A stretch of DNA of 7,575 nt from Planctomycetales bacterium (GCA_007122045.1 SKJM01000472.1:1-7575), one strand, 5' to 3'; shown: positions 1 to 6,731, numbered from the stretch's first letter. Notes: a model not told the origin generated them from the letters alone. Numbers and translations are program-made.

Positions 1-2291
1 GGCGGAAACCGCACGACCTGGGCGTCGAACTCCGGCGGGTCGGCCGGCCCCATCGTACCGAGGCGAACCGGGGTCATGCCCTCGGGAACCGTTGCCGTCA
101 CCGCCACCTGCTGGTCGGGCAGCATGCCGGTGTTGACGACTTGGATGACATAGGTCAATTCTCGTCCGGCGGCCACCATGCCGCGGAGGTCGGTCACCGT
201 GAGGCTGAGGGTTCCGTCGGGTACTTCGTCGGGCGGGGGTTCCACCGGCGGGCGGATTTCCACACACACCTCCGCCTCGCCTTGGGCTCCCTCTCGGGTC
301 GTCACCGTTACCCGATTGCACGCCCGCTCCGCCGGACGCAAGGGGTTCGCCACAATCTCGATGGGTACCGCATGGCCGGGCTCCAGCCGGTCAAAGGTCC
401 AAACCAGGCTCCCATTTTCAAGCTCGTGACCTTCGGTCGCGTCGGTGGGCAGTAGGGCCGGGTGGTGGTGATCCACTATCCGCACGTTCGTCACCGCGCG
501 CCGGCCCGTGTTTGTCACGTTGATGGTGAATCGGACGGGCTGGCCGACCGTCGCCTGCGCCGGCCCGGTCTTCCGCACGGAAACGGCCGCCTCCCGCACC
601 GGCTCTTCCGGCGCCTCCGGCTCGACGGCGGTGGCCGTCAGGCAGGCCCGGGCCGTGGCAAGCACCCCGGGCGGCCCGATCACTTCGACCGTATGGCACC
701 ACTCGCCGGGCTCGACTACCGTGAAGTCGATGTCTACCTGGTGCGTTTCACCCGGGGCCAGGTTGCCGAGGTGCGCTTCGATCGTACGCTTCGGATCGAC
801 GATTTCGTGCTCCAGCCCCTCGTCGAAGCGGGTTCGGATGGTCACGTCGCCGGACGGCGCCTGCCCCCGGTTGGTTACCAGCACGTGGAACGTGACCTCC
901 TGCCCGACCACGGCTTGGCGCGGCCCTTCAATGCGGAGGTCGACCGGCGAGGGAACGTCGACCGCCGGCTCGGGGCCGATGGTCGTCGTCGTACAGCCGG
1001 TCGCGCTCAGGTCGCCGGCCGCGGTGACGTCGGCGCAATTGGTCACCGTGCCCTCCGACTGCGCGCGGAAATGGACCTCGATGACGCGCTGCTCGCGCGG
1101 CGCAAGCCGGCCGAGTTGCCATTGGGGCCGGGCGCCGACCAACTGGGCCGGGGGGTTGCTGCTGAGGTATTCGAGGGCGTCGGGCGCCCGGTCGGTCACC
1201 AGCACGTTCTCGGCCGGCAGATCGCCCGGATTGCTCACCACAATCCGATACGTGAGCGTCGCCCCGATGGTGGCCCGGGCCGGTCCGGTCTTCTGAGCGG
1301 CCAGGGCGGCGGCAGTCCAGGTCTTCGTGACCGAGCTGCTTCCGACCAGCAGCCGCCCGGCCGCAGCCCCCGGCGCGGCGATCACGCCGGCCATCGGGCC
1401 CGCCGGACGGAAGACCTCGACGGTGATCACGTTCGTTCCGGCGCCGGGCGCGGTCTGCATCAGTTCGGCCGTCGCCCGGCCGGAGGCGTCGGTCAGCACC
1501 TCGATGATGTCGGCGCCGTCGGGGGCGAATCCCGCCGGCGGCCCACTGACGACGCGATACCGCACGGTCCAACCTTCCCACGGCGCCCCGTCGCTCTGCC
1601 GGGTGACAGTCGTGGTCATCGGGTGCGCGGTGCCCGCCCGGTTGATCGACGGCGGCGGGTACGTGAACTGCACGTCGACCCAATGGATGACGGCGTTTCG
1701 GGTGCGGGCGCTCCAGTCGGCGATTTCGGGCGCAGCCACGGTGACGAAGCTGGTGCCCTCCAGCGGCGAACTGACGGTGATCCATCCCTGGCCGGGCACG
1801 GTCCAAACGTCCTCGCCCGGCGCCGCCGCCCCTCGCGAGAGGTGCTGGTAGCGCCGCGACGTGCTTCCGATGGCATAGGTGGCGTCGATTTTCCGCGGCC
1901 GGTTGAAGTCGCCCACGAGCCAATCGACCAGCGAGCCGCGTCCCACCGCGATTAACTGGCCGACGCTCCCCTGCGCCAAGTGCCATTCCAGGCGCCGATT
2001 CATGTCGTAATGGTTGTCGCCGGCAATCACGCCCGCCACCAGGATTACCTCGCTGCCGACCGGTGCGACCGTCGCGGCGGGCGAGAGGGTCAGGGCGACC
2101 GGCTCCCAGGGGGCGGCGACGTGGAGCGGAGCCGGCGGGGCCGGCTGCGCGCGAATGGGCGGCTCGGCGAAGACCCGCTGGCCGGTCGGGTCGATTCGCG
2201 GCGTCTGCAAGTGCGCGCACCCCGAGCCCAGCGCCGCGCACAGCGCCAGCGCGACTAACCGCAGACGGCGGCTCCTCCTTGGCTCGCACAT
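1..2291 (-). CDS. DUF11-repeat surface lipoprotein, C-terminus beyond the window edge
   Basis: The minus-strand frame is open for 763 codons from ATG 2291-2289 to the window edge with no stop, so the C-terminus is missing. A GAGGA ribosome site lies 7 nt before this ATG. The N-terminus is an Arg-rich n-region (residues 3-11), a hydrophobic stretch (12-22) and then LGSGC with Cys25, which suggests a lipoprotein or secretion signal. The lipobox is imperfect because Gly sits at -3. Residues 64-210 are beta-rich and of unknown family. Residues 215-295 resemble a Big_1/Ig-like domain (GWTVRYRVVSGPPAGF then LTDASGRATAEL). DUF11 (PF01345/TIGR01451) repeats follow at about 332-436, 450-552, 568-680 and 692-763, the last truncated. 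Each has a TVGQPVRFTINVTNTG-like first strand and an LxPGE-like turn. Each complete repeat ends with two cysteines (419/433, 532/550, 658/676). Such repeats form extended stalks on the cell surface or in the periplasm. No enzyme motif is visible. The repeat family is a firm call; the exact role is unknown. Confidence 0.87.
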   Translation of the reverse strand, partial: MCEPRRSRRLRLVALALCAALGSGCAHLQTPRIDPTGQRVFAEPPIRAQPAPPAPLHVAAPWEPVALTLSPAATVAPVGSEVILVAGVIAGDNHYDMNRRLEWHLAQGSVGQLIAVGRGSLVDWLVGDFNRPRKIDATYAIGSTSRRYQHLSRGAAAPGEDVWTVPGQGWITVSSPLEGTSFVTVAAPEIADWSARTRNAVIHWVDVQFTYPPPSINRAGTAHPMTTTVTRQSDGAPWEGWTVRYRVVSGPPAGFAPDGADIIEVLTDASGRATAELMQTAPGAGTNVITVEVFRPAGPMAGVIAAPGAAAGRLLVGSSSVTKTWTAAALAAQKTGPARATIGATLTYRIVVSNPGDLPAENVLVTDRAPDALEYLSSNPPAQLVGARPQWQLGRLAPREQRVIEVHFRAQSEGTVTNCADVTAAGDLSATGCTTTTIGPEPAVDVPSPVDLRIEGPRQAVVGQEVTFHVLVTNRGQAPSGDVTIRTRFDEGLEHEIVDPKRTIEAHLGNLAPGETHQVDIDFTVVEPGEWCHTVEVIGPPGVLATARACLTATAVEPEAPEEPVREAAVSVRKTGPAQATVGQPVRFTINVTNTGRRAVTNVRIVDHHHPALLPTDATEGHELENGSLVWTFDRLEPGHAVPIEIVANPLRPAERACNRVTVTTREGAQGEAEVCVEIRPPVEPPPDEVPDGTLSLTVTDLRGMVAAGRELTYVIQVVNTGMLPDQQVAVTATVPEGMTPVRLGTMGPADPPEFDAQVVRFP

Positions 2292-2298
2292 GGCCCCG

Positions 2299-2303
2299 TC
2301 CTC
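2299..2303 (-). promoter_or_regulatory. Ribosome binding site of the DUF11 gene
   Basis: GAGGA on the minus strand lies 7 nt before the ATG at 2291. It supports this start: the encoded protein then begins directly with a basic n-region and hydrophobic core, as a secretion signal should. No convincing sigma70 promoter for this gene could be picked out further upstream. Confidence 0.6.
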
Positions 2304-2585
2304 GGGCGGAACGACTCCTTGGTTCGCGGCGATCTCGCCTATCCCATACTCTTCCCAAGCGTACCATGCGATTTTTGCAACATGGGGTAATTCGTCGATC
2401 TTTTCCGTGGCGAAACAGCAACTGGCCCTCACAATCGAACCCAGCCGCACAAGCTGCACCTTCCTGGCCGGGTTGGAAGGCCGGAGCCGTACGGGGGCGG
2501 CTGCGGGGTACGGTGCAGGGAGAGAGACAAGGGGCAGGCGCGCTTATTGAGACCCAAGGACGACCACAATCGCCTTCGCCCCTAA

Positions 2586-2600
2586 GGAAGTGGCACTTCC
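2586..2600. promoter_or_regulatory. 15-bp palindrome, possible operator
   Basis: GGAAGTG-G-CACTTCC is a perfect 7-1-7 inverted repeat. It lies about 125 bp upstream of the cstA -10 box, inside the divergent intergenic region. Symmetry with a one-base centre suits a dimeric DNA-binding regulator better than an RNA hairpin, because a 1-nt loop cannot fold. No regulator gene is in the window, and no second copy was noticed, so the function is inferred only. Confidence 0.35.
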
Positions 2601-2724
2601 CACCCCCAACTTATGCAGCACCAATGTGTACCCCGCTGCGGGAGGGCCTTCGTGGAGCAACCCTCCAGCGGCCACCCGAGAACGCCAACCGCAAGGCGGC
2701 CATTCTAGTTCCCGCCGCCGCCGG

Positions 2725-2730
2725 TATAAT
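2725..2730 (+). promoter_or_regulatory. TATAAT -10 box of the cstA promoter
   Basis: A perfect TATAAT hexamer lies 51 bp before the ATG at 2782, which would give a 5' leader of about 45 nt. The region 16-18 bp upstream (around 2702-2708, ATTCTAG) does not match TTGACA, so the promoter is either -35-weak or activator-dependent. Its position inside the longer upstream open frame argues that the true cstA start is 2782 and not the upstream GTG at 2590. Confidence 0.6.
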
Positions 2731-2770
2731 GGAAAGTATCGAGAACCTCTCCCCGAACCATCCTCCGGCC

Positions 2771-2774
2771 GGAG
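2771..2774 (+). promoter_or_regulatory. Ribosome binding site of cstA
   Basis: GGAG ends 7 nt before ATG 2782. Together with the TATAAT box at 2725-2730 it decides the start. The in-frame GTG at 2590 would add 64 hydrophilic, Pro/Arg/Ser-rich residues that are not typical of this membrane family. Confidence 0.6.
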
Positions 2775-2781
2775 TTTTCCC

Positions 2782-4722
2782 ATGCCTGCCGACGCAGCCC
2801 TTGTTGCCGTCGCCGCGTTCGCGCTGTTGATCCTGGCGTATTTCACATACGGGCGGTTCCTCGCCCGGCGAATCTACCAGCTTCGGGGCGACCGAGCGAC
2901 GCCCGCCCATACGCTCGAGGACGGCCTCGACTACGTGCCGACCCGGGTCCCCGTCCTCTTCGGGCACCATTTCGCGTCGATCGCCGGGCTGGGCCCCATC
3001 CTGGGGCCCGCCATCGCGGTCATTTGGGGCTGGCTGCCCGCCGTCTTGTGGGTGATCATCGGCTCGATCTTCATCGGCGCGGTGCACGACCTGGGGGCGT
3101 TGACCATCAGCTTGCGGTACAAAGGCCGGTCGGTGGGCGAGGTGTGCTACCACGTGATGGGACCGCGCGCCCGCTTGCTGGCCCTGCTGATTATCTTCTT
3201 TCTCATGGCGCTGGCGATGGGCGTGTTTGTCAACGCCATCTCCGGCTTGTTCGTCAGCTACAACCCCGACGCGATCATTCCCTCGTTCGGCCTGATGCTC
3301 GTGGCCATGGCGATGGGCGTGGCGGTGTACAAACTGAAGGCGCCGCTCGGATTGGCAACCGTGGTCGGGCTGGTCGCATTCGCCGGACTGATTTTCTGGG
3401 GAGTCCAGCGGCCGGTGACCACGTACGAATGGTTCACCACGGCCGAAACACGCGAGGCCCTGGCGGCCGCGCGCGGTGCGCCCGCGGTCTATGACGACGC
3501 GGGGAACGCGACGGCGCCGGCGTTCACTTCGCCCTATGGGGCCGCCGCCGCCGCCGAACGGTTCACGGCCGTGGGGAACGCGGCCGCCGCCGCCGACATC
3601 CACCGTTCCGTGGCCCTGACCCGATACTGGTGGATCGGCGCGCTGCTGGCTTATGGGTTCATCGCCTCGGTGCTGCCGGTGTGGCTGCTCTTGCAGCCGC
3701 GCGACTACATCAACAGCTTCCAGCTCTATTTCGCGCTGGCCACGATGGTTCTGGGGCTATTGTTCGCGGCGATGACGGCGTCGCCGGCAGGCCGTCTCGA
3801 CGCCGCGGCGTTCCGGCCCGACGTGGCCGGCGCGCTGCCCTGGTTCCCCTTCTTGTTCGTCACGGTCGCCTGTGGCGCGGTCAGTGGGTTCCATGCCCTG
3901 GTGTCCAGCGGCACCACGGTCAAGCAACTCAATCGAGAAACCGACGCCCTGCAAATCGGCTTCGGGGGGATGCTGACCGAAGGGGCGCTGGCCATTCTGG
4001 TCATTCTCGCCTGCACGGCCGGCCTGGGCGCCGTCGACTGGCAAGCCGGGGGGATTTACGATACGTGGAGCGGCATTCATGGAGGCGGGCTGGGCGCGCA
4101 ACTCAGCGCCGTGGTGCGTGGCGGCGCCAACTTCCTCGCCCAAATCGGAATCCCCGCCAACTACGGCACCGCCCTGTTGGCGGTGACCATCGTGGCCTTC
4201 GCCATGACCACGCTCGACTCGGCCACGCGCCTGTTGCGGTTCAACGTCGAGGAAATATGCCGATCCATCCATGCCGAATCGCTCGCCAACCGCTACGTGG
4301 CCTCGGCCGTGGCCGTGGCCGGCATCGCCTTCTTCGGACTCGTGCCCGCCGGAAAGGTTCTTTGGGTCCTCTTCGGCACCACGAACCAACTGCTGGCGGG
4401 CCTGACGCTGCTGACGGTGAGCGTGTTCCTGTTCAAGCTCGGCCGGCCCGTCGTCTACACCCTGGTACCCATGGTGCTCATGCTGGTGGTGTCGATCTGG
4501 GCCATGGTGCTCAGCCTGATCGGATTCTGGACCGCGCCGCAGCAGCCGTGGCGCTGGGCGCTGATCGGCGTGACGGTTATTGTACTGGCCATGGCCCTGT
4601 GGCTGATGGCCGAGGCGATGCTCTCGTTCGCCAAGGGCCGCGGCGGGCTCGTGGAAGACGGCCGCGAACCCGAACCCGATGAGGAAGGACTGGCTGCCGT
4701 GAGCACGGCCCACCTGGGCTGA
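2782..4722 (+). CDS. cstA: CstA-family inner-membrane transporter (carbon starvation protein)
   Basis: This 646-residue polytopic membrane protein belongs to the CstA/BtsT family (PF02554, COG1966). Characterised members take up pyruvate or peptides when carbon is short; the substrate here is not shown. Family landmarks in order are DYVPT (50-54), FGHHFASIAG (60-69), LPVWLLLQPRDY (298-309), ACGAVSGFHALVSSGTT (363-379), TTLDSATR (476-483) and FGTTNQLLAG (531-540). I count about 14 hydrophobic segments between residues 6 and 612, then an acidic cytoplasmic-type tail (EPDEEG). It is shorter than E. coli CstA (about 700) and close to the shorter family type. One oddity is an alanine-rich hydrophilic stretch at about 209-280, between two membrane segments that lie close together in E. 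coli CstA as I recall it. Start chosen at 2782 from the ribosome site, the TATAAT box and loss of family-like sequence upstream. nfeD lies 68 bp downstream. Confidence 0.93.
   Translation: MPADAALVAVAAFALLILAYFTYGRFLARRIYQLRGDRATPAHTLEDGLDYVPTRVPVLFGHHFASIAGLGPILGPAIAVIWGWLPAVLWVIIGSIFIGAVHDLGALTISLRYKGRSVGEVCYHVMGPRARLLALLIIFFLMALAMGVFVNAISGLFVSYNPDAIIPSFGLMLVAMAMGVAVYKLKAPLGLATVVGLVAFAGLIFWGVQRPVTTYEWFTTAETREALAAARGAPAVYDDAGNATAPAFTSPYGAAAAAERFTAVGNAAAAADIHRSVALTRYWWIGALLAYGFIASVLPVWLLLQPRDYINSFQLYFALATMVLGLLFAAMTASPAGRLDAAAFRPDVAGALPWFPFLFVTVACGAVSGFHALVSSGTTVKQLNRETDALQIGFGGMLTEGALAILVILACTAGLGAVDWQAGGIYDTWSGIHGGGLGAQLSAVVRGGANFLAQIGIPANYGTALLAVTIVAFAMTTLDSATRLLRFNVEEICRSIHAESLANRYVASAVAVAGIAFFGLVPAGKVLWVLFGTTNQLLAGLTLLTVSVFLFKLGRPVVYTLVPMVLMLVVSIWAMVLSLIGFWTAPQQPWRWALIGVTVIVLAMALWLMAEAMLSFAKGRGGLVEDGREPEPDEEGLAAVSTAHLG
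3501..3594 (+). repeat. GCC-triplet runs and 10-bp direct repeat inside cstA
   Basis: GGGGAACGCG occurs at 3501-3510 and again at 3573-3582, 72 bp (24 codons) apart and in the same frame, encoding GNA both times (residues 241-243 and 265-267). Two GCC-triplet runs lie at 3541-3555 (five copies) and 3583-3594 (four copies), encoding Ala tracts at 254-258 and 267-271. The pattern suggests growth by slippage or short duplication in a tolerant loop of the transporter. Confidence 0.6.
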
Positions 4723-4730
4723 AGCGGCGC

Positions 4731-4760
4731 GAACCTGGTGCAGATGAACCTGGTGCAGAT
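4731..4760 (+). repeat. 15-bp tandem repeat, two exact copies, between cstA and nfeD
   Basis: GAACCTGGTGCAGAT is repeated exactly at 4731-4745 and 4746-4760. A degraded third start, GAACCGGTGGGG, begins at 4763. The array starts 8 nt after the cstA stop and ends 20 nt before the nfeD ribosome site. It has no T-run or strong hairpin, so it does not look like a terminator. It could be a simple slippage product or a protein or RNA binding site between two co-transcribed genes. Confidence 0.8.
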
Positions 4761-4781
4761 GCGAACCGGTGGGGCACCCTG

Positions 4782-4787
4782 GGAGGA
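4782..4787 (+). promoter_or_regulatory. Ribosome binding site of nfeD
   Basis: GGAGGA precedes ATG 4791 with 3-4 nt of spacing, which is slightly tight. A second in-frame ATG at 4800 has longer spacing (about 12 nt). Either start leaves the signal sequence intact, so the choice shifts the protein by only three residues. Confidence 0.55.
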
Positions 4788-4790
4788 ACG

Positions 4791-6347
4791 ATGCGACCGA
4801 TGATCACGCAGCAGCCTTCGCTTCGGCGCCGCCGCTTCGGCGCGGTGTGCCTGGGTCTGGCCGTGTTCGGGCTGTTGGCGGCCGATGCGCCCGCTCCCGA
4901 TGCGGAGGCACCGCCGGCCTTCGCCCCGCCGGACGGGGCACCCGTGCAGCCCGTGCTCATCCGCTTTGAAGGCATGGTCGATCCGATGCGGCGGGCGTAC
5001 CTGTTCCGCCAACTCGACACGGCGGAACGGGACGGCGCGAACCTGGTCATCGTCGAGATCGACAGCCCCGGCGGCACCGTCGACGACAGCCAACGCATCG
5101 CCGAACGCCTGCGCGACGTTCGCTGGGCGCGCACCGTGGCGTTCGTACCGCGCGAAGCGCTCAGCGGCGCGGCCATGATGGCCCTCGGTTGCGATGACAT
5201 CCTCATCGCCCCGGGCGCCCGGCTGGGCAACATCGGGGTCGTCGTCCTGGGTGAGGATTTCCTCTTTCGCCACGCCCCGGAAAAGCAACGCAGCGCCGTG
5301 ATCACCGTGGTTCGCCAACTTGCCGAAGCGAAAGGCCGCCCCCCGGCGCTGGCCGAGGCCATGGTCGACATGGATACGGTCGTGTACCGGTGGACCCACG
5401 CCGAGACCGGCAGGCAGGCGTACTTCTCGCCCGCCGACGTCGAAGCGCTGGAGGACGCCGACCAGTGGGAACGGGGGCCCATGGTCCGCGCGTCGCGCGA
5501 GGGGCTCTTCCTCGAAGTGCACGGCGGCGAAGCCGTCGAGCTGGGCCTGGCGCAGGGCCTGGCCGAGGACCGCGAGCAGGTGAAGCAGCGCTACGGCATC
5601 GAGGACGAACTGCGCGTGCTCCGCCCGACCGGCGTCGACACGGCCGTGTACATCCTTACCCTGCCCGTGGTCACCGGCGCGCTGTTCGTCCTCGGCCTGA
5701 TGGCGCTCTATGTCGAGTTGAGCAGCCCGGGCATCGGCATCGGCGCCCTGACGGCCGGGCTGTGCTTCGCGCTGTTCTTCTGGAGCCGCTTTTTGGGCGG
5801 GACGGCCGAGTGGCTCGAACTGGTCCTGTTCGCCGCCGGCGTGGCGTTCCTGCTGGTCGAGGTGTTCATTCTGCCCGGCTTCGGGGTGTTCGGGGTGGGC
5901 GGCATCCTGCTGGTGTTCGTCAGCCTGCTGATGGCCATGCAGGGGTTCACGATTCCCGAAACCCGCCGGCAGATGGCCATCCTGGCCAACTCGCTGAGCG
6001 TGTTGGCCCTTTCGGGGGTGGTCTTTGCCGTGGCGGCGTACCTGCTGCGCCGCTACTTCGGCGCGCTGCCGCTGCTGAACCAGTTGCTGCTGCATCCACC
6101 GCAGCCCGGCGAGCCGGCCCACGAAGGGGGGCCGTCGGACAGGCCGGCGGCGGAAGGGACGGCCGCACCGGCCGGGCCCGCCGTGGGCGACCGCGGCGTC
6201 GCCCACACCGCCCTGCGCCCCGCCGGCAAAGGGCGCTTCGGCGACCGGTACCTGAACGTCGTCACCGACAGCGAGTTCGTCAAGGCCGGCGAGGCCATCG
6301 AGATTATCGAAGTCCGCGGCAGCCGCGTATTCGTGCGGCCGTGTTGA
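4791..6347 (+). CDS. nfeD: NfeD-family membrane serine protease (ClpP-class domain, TM domain, OB-fold)
   Basis: This 518-residue protein has the long NfeD (NfeD1b-type) layout. There is a signal or anchor segment (Arg 12-15, hydrophobic 17-30), then a ClpP/SppA-class protease domain at about 54-270. Next come five hydrophobic segments (about 284-307, 315-336, 343-362, 367-386, 396-420), a Pro/Gly/Ala-rich linker (434-464) and a C-terminal NfeD OB-fold (PF01957, about 465-518, with LRPAGKGRF and GEAIEIIEVRGSRVFV). Protease landmarks are EIDSPGG (89-95, oxyanion region), Ser125 in ALSGAAM as nucleophile and Lys165 as likely base; their 40-residue spacing is close to the Ser97/Lys138 dyad of archaeal PH1510-N. 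The family cleaves membrane proteins such as stomatin tails. The usual partner, a flotillin/stomatin-like gene (floA), is not the next gene here. Probably transcribed with cstA. Confidence 0.9.
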   Translation: MRPMITQQPSLRRRRFGAVCLGLAVFGLLAADAPAPDAEAPPAFAPPDGAPVQPVLIRFEGMVDPMRRAYLFRQLDTAERDGANLVIVEIDSPGGTVDDSQRIAERLRDVRWARTVAFVPREALSGAAMMALGCDDILIAPGARLGNIGVVVLGEDFLFRHAPEKQRSAVITVVRQLAEAKGRPPALAEAMVDMDTVVYRWTHAETGRQAYFSPADVEALEDADQWERGPMVRASREGLFLEVHGGEAVELGLAQGLAEDREQVKQRYGIEDELRVLRPTGVDTAVYILTLPVVTGALFVLGLMALYVELSSPGIGIGALTAGLCFALFFWSRFLGGTAEWLELVLFAAGVAFLLVEVFILPGFGVFGVGGILLVFVSLLMAMQGFTIPETRRQMAILANSLSVLALSGVVFAVAAYLLRRYFGALPLLNQLLLHPPQPGEPAHEGGPSDRPAAEGTAAPAGPAVGDRGVAHTALRPAGKGRFGDRYLNVVTDSEFVKAGEAIEIIEVRGSRVFVRPC

Positions 6348-6371
6348 ACACTCGCTCGCCCCGCGGGAGTG

Positions 6372-6385
6372 CCGCCTTTGGGCGG
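6372..6385 (+). terminator. Weak hairpin after nfeD, possible terminator
   Basis: CCGCC-TTTG-GGCGG forms a perfect 5-bp GC stem 25 nt after the nfeD stop and is followed by TCTTCGTTCG, which is only partly T-rich. It is the best candidate terminator for the cstA-nfeD unit, but it lacks a true T-run. Confidence 0.35.
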
Positions 6386-6485
6386 TCTTCGTTCGCTGTC
6401 CTATGTTGCTGGCTGAAGCCAGGACTCGAACGCGGGCCGGCCGCCACGTTCGCACCGGCTCACGCGTCGCGGGTGCCCTGATGCC

Positions 6486-6507
6486 CCACCAATGGGATTA
6501 TTGGTGG
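6486..6507. repeat. Perfect 8-bp inverted repeat with 6-nt loop
   Basis: CCACCAAT and ATTGGTGG are separated by GGGATT. The stem is perfect and would fold on either strand. No T-run follows on either side, so a Rho-independent terminator is unlikely. It could be a transcript-end stabiliser, a repetitive extragenic palindrome or a protein site. By rough reckoning, an 8-bp stem with so short a loop is not expected by chance in a region this size. Confidence 0.6.
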
Positions 6508-6567
6508 CGGTCCGGTGCGCTCCCACGGCCATCGGCAGCAAGGAACAGGCACCGTGCGGGCGGCGAG

Positions 6568-6601
6568 TTGCGGCGTTGCAAGATCGCAAAAGTGGCCGCA
6601 A
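6568..6601. repeat. Nested inverted repeat upstream of the rimI promoter
   Basis: TTGCGGC (6568-6574) pairs with GCCGCAA (6595-6601). Inside it TTGC (6576-6579) pairs with GCAA (6586-6589), leaving a 6-nt loop. It ends 8 bp before the candidate -35 box. It may be a terminator stem without a T-run for upstream transcription, or a regulator site. A single 7-bp stem with a long loop can arise by chance; the nesting makes it more notable. Confidence 0.4.
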
Positions 6602-6609
6602 AGTTCGTA

Positions 6610-6638
6610 TTGGCGGATTTCCCGCCTTATGGTAATCT
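6610..6638 (+). promoter_or_regulatory. Candidate sigma70-type promoter of rimI
   Basis: TTGGCG (6610-6615) and TAATCT (6633-6638) are separated by 17 bp. The match is moderate (4/6 and 3/6). The spacer contains the dyad GGCGG-ATTTC-CCGCC (6612-6626), which overlaps the -35 box and could be an operator. Transcription would start near 6645, giving a leader of about 136 nt before rimI. Confidence 0.4.
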
Positions 6639-6648
6639 AGGGGCATCA

Positions 6649-6694
6649 CCGGTCGAGCGGGAGAAGACAGGATTGCTTCCCAGATACCGACCGG
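6649..6694 (+). ncRNA. Leader hairpin 1 at the 5' end of the rimI transcript (candidate)
   Basis: CCGGTCG (6649-6655) pairs with CGACCGG (6688-6694). A second stem nests inside: GGGA plus AG (6659-6666 with a 2-nt bulge) pairs with CTTCCC (6676-6681), closing a 9-nt loop. An internal loop of 3 x 6 nt joins the two stems. It begins about 4 nt after the predicted transcription start, so it would sit at the very 5' end. It matches no riboswitch family that I can recognise by eye. Confidence 0.4.
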
Positions 6695-6731
6695 CAGAGG
6701 CGCGATGCCTGGATTGCGGGCTGAGCGCGGG

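Larger units (their letters stand above)
2292..2781. other. Divergent intergenic region between the DUF11 gene and cstA
   Basis: This 490-bp stretch separates two divergent genes and must hold both of their promoters. Open frames cross it on both strands, but their translations are Arg/Pro/Gly-rich and resemble no protein, so I call no gene here. Recognisable elements are the DUF11 ribosome site, a 15-bp palindrome at 2586-2600, a possible stem GGAGGG/CCCTCC (2641-2646 with 2661-2666, 14-nt loop), a TATAAT box at 2725-2730 and the cstA ribosome site at 2771-2774. The part from 2300 to 2420 is less GC-rich than the neighbouring genes and probably contains the minus-strand promoter, but no box pair there is close to consensus. 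Confidence 0.6.

Noticed and set aside
462..1955. Plus-strand open frame of 497 codons opposite the DUF11 gene.
   Set aside because: Arg/Gly-rich translation typical of the antisense of GC-rich coding DNA; no motif and no ribosome site.
928..2421. Long minus-strand open frame of 497 codons over the DUF11 gene.
   Set aside because: Its translation is Arg/Gly/Ala-rich with no domain. The overlapping frame starting at 2291 gives a signal sequence and clear DUF11 repeats, so this one is a shadow.
2404..2550. Possible small gene from GTG around 2410 (begins VAKQQLALTIEP) ending near 2550.
   Set aside because: No ribosome site; the second half turns into Gly/Arg-rich low-complexity sequence, and the frame is continuous with a shadow frame upstream.
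2590..2781. 64-residue N-terminal extension of CstA from GTG 2590.
   Set aside because: It contains the TATAAT box and the ribosome site, is hydrophilic and Pro/Arg-rich, and begins within the 15-bp palindrome. ATG 2782 is the better start.
6403..6445. On the minus strand, CGCGTTCGAGTCC resembles a tRNA T-loop.
   Set aside because: The flanking bases do not form the T-arm stem (CCGCG against CCTGG), and no anticodon arm, D arm or acceptor stem can be drawn around it.
4455..6455. Minus-strand open frame of 666 codons opposite the end of cstA and nfeD.
   Set aside because: His/Gln/Arg-rich antisense translation with no domains; both opposite genes are clearly real.
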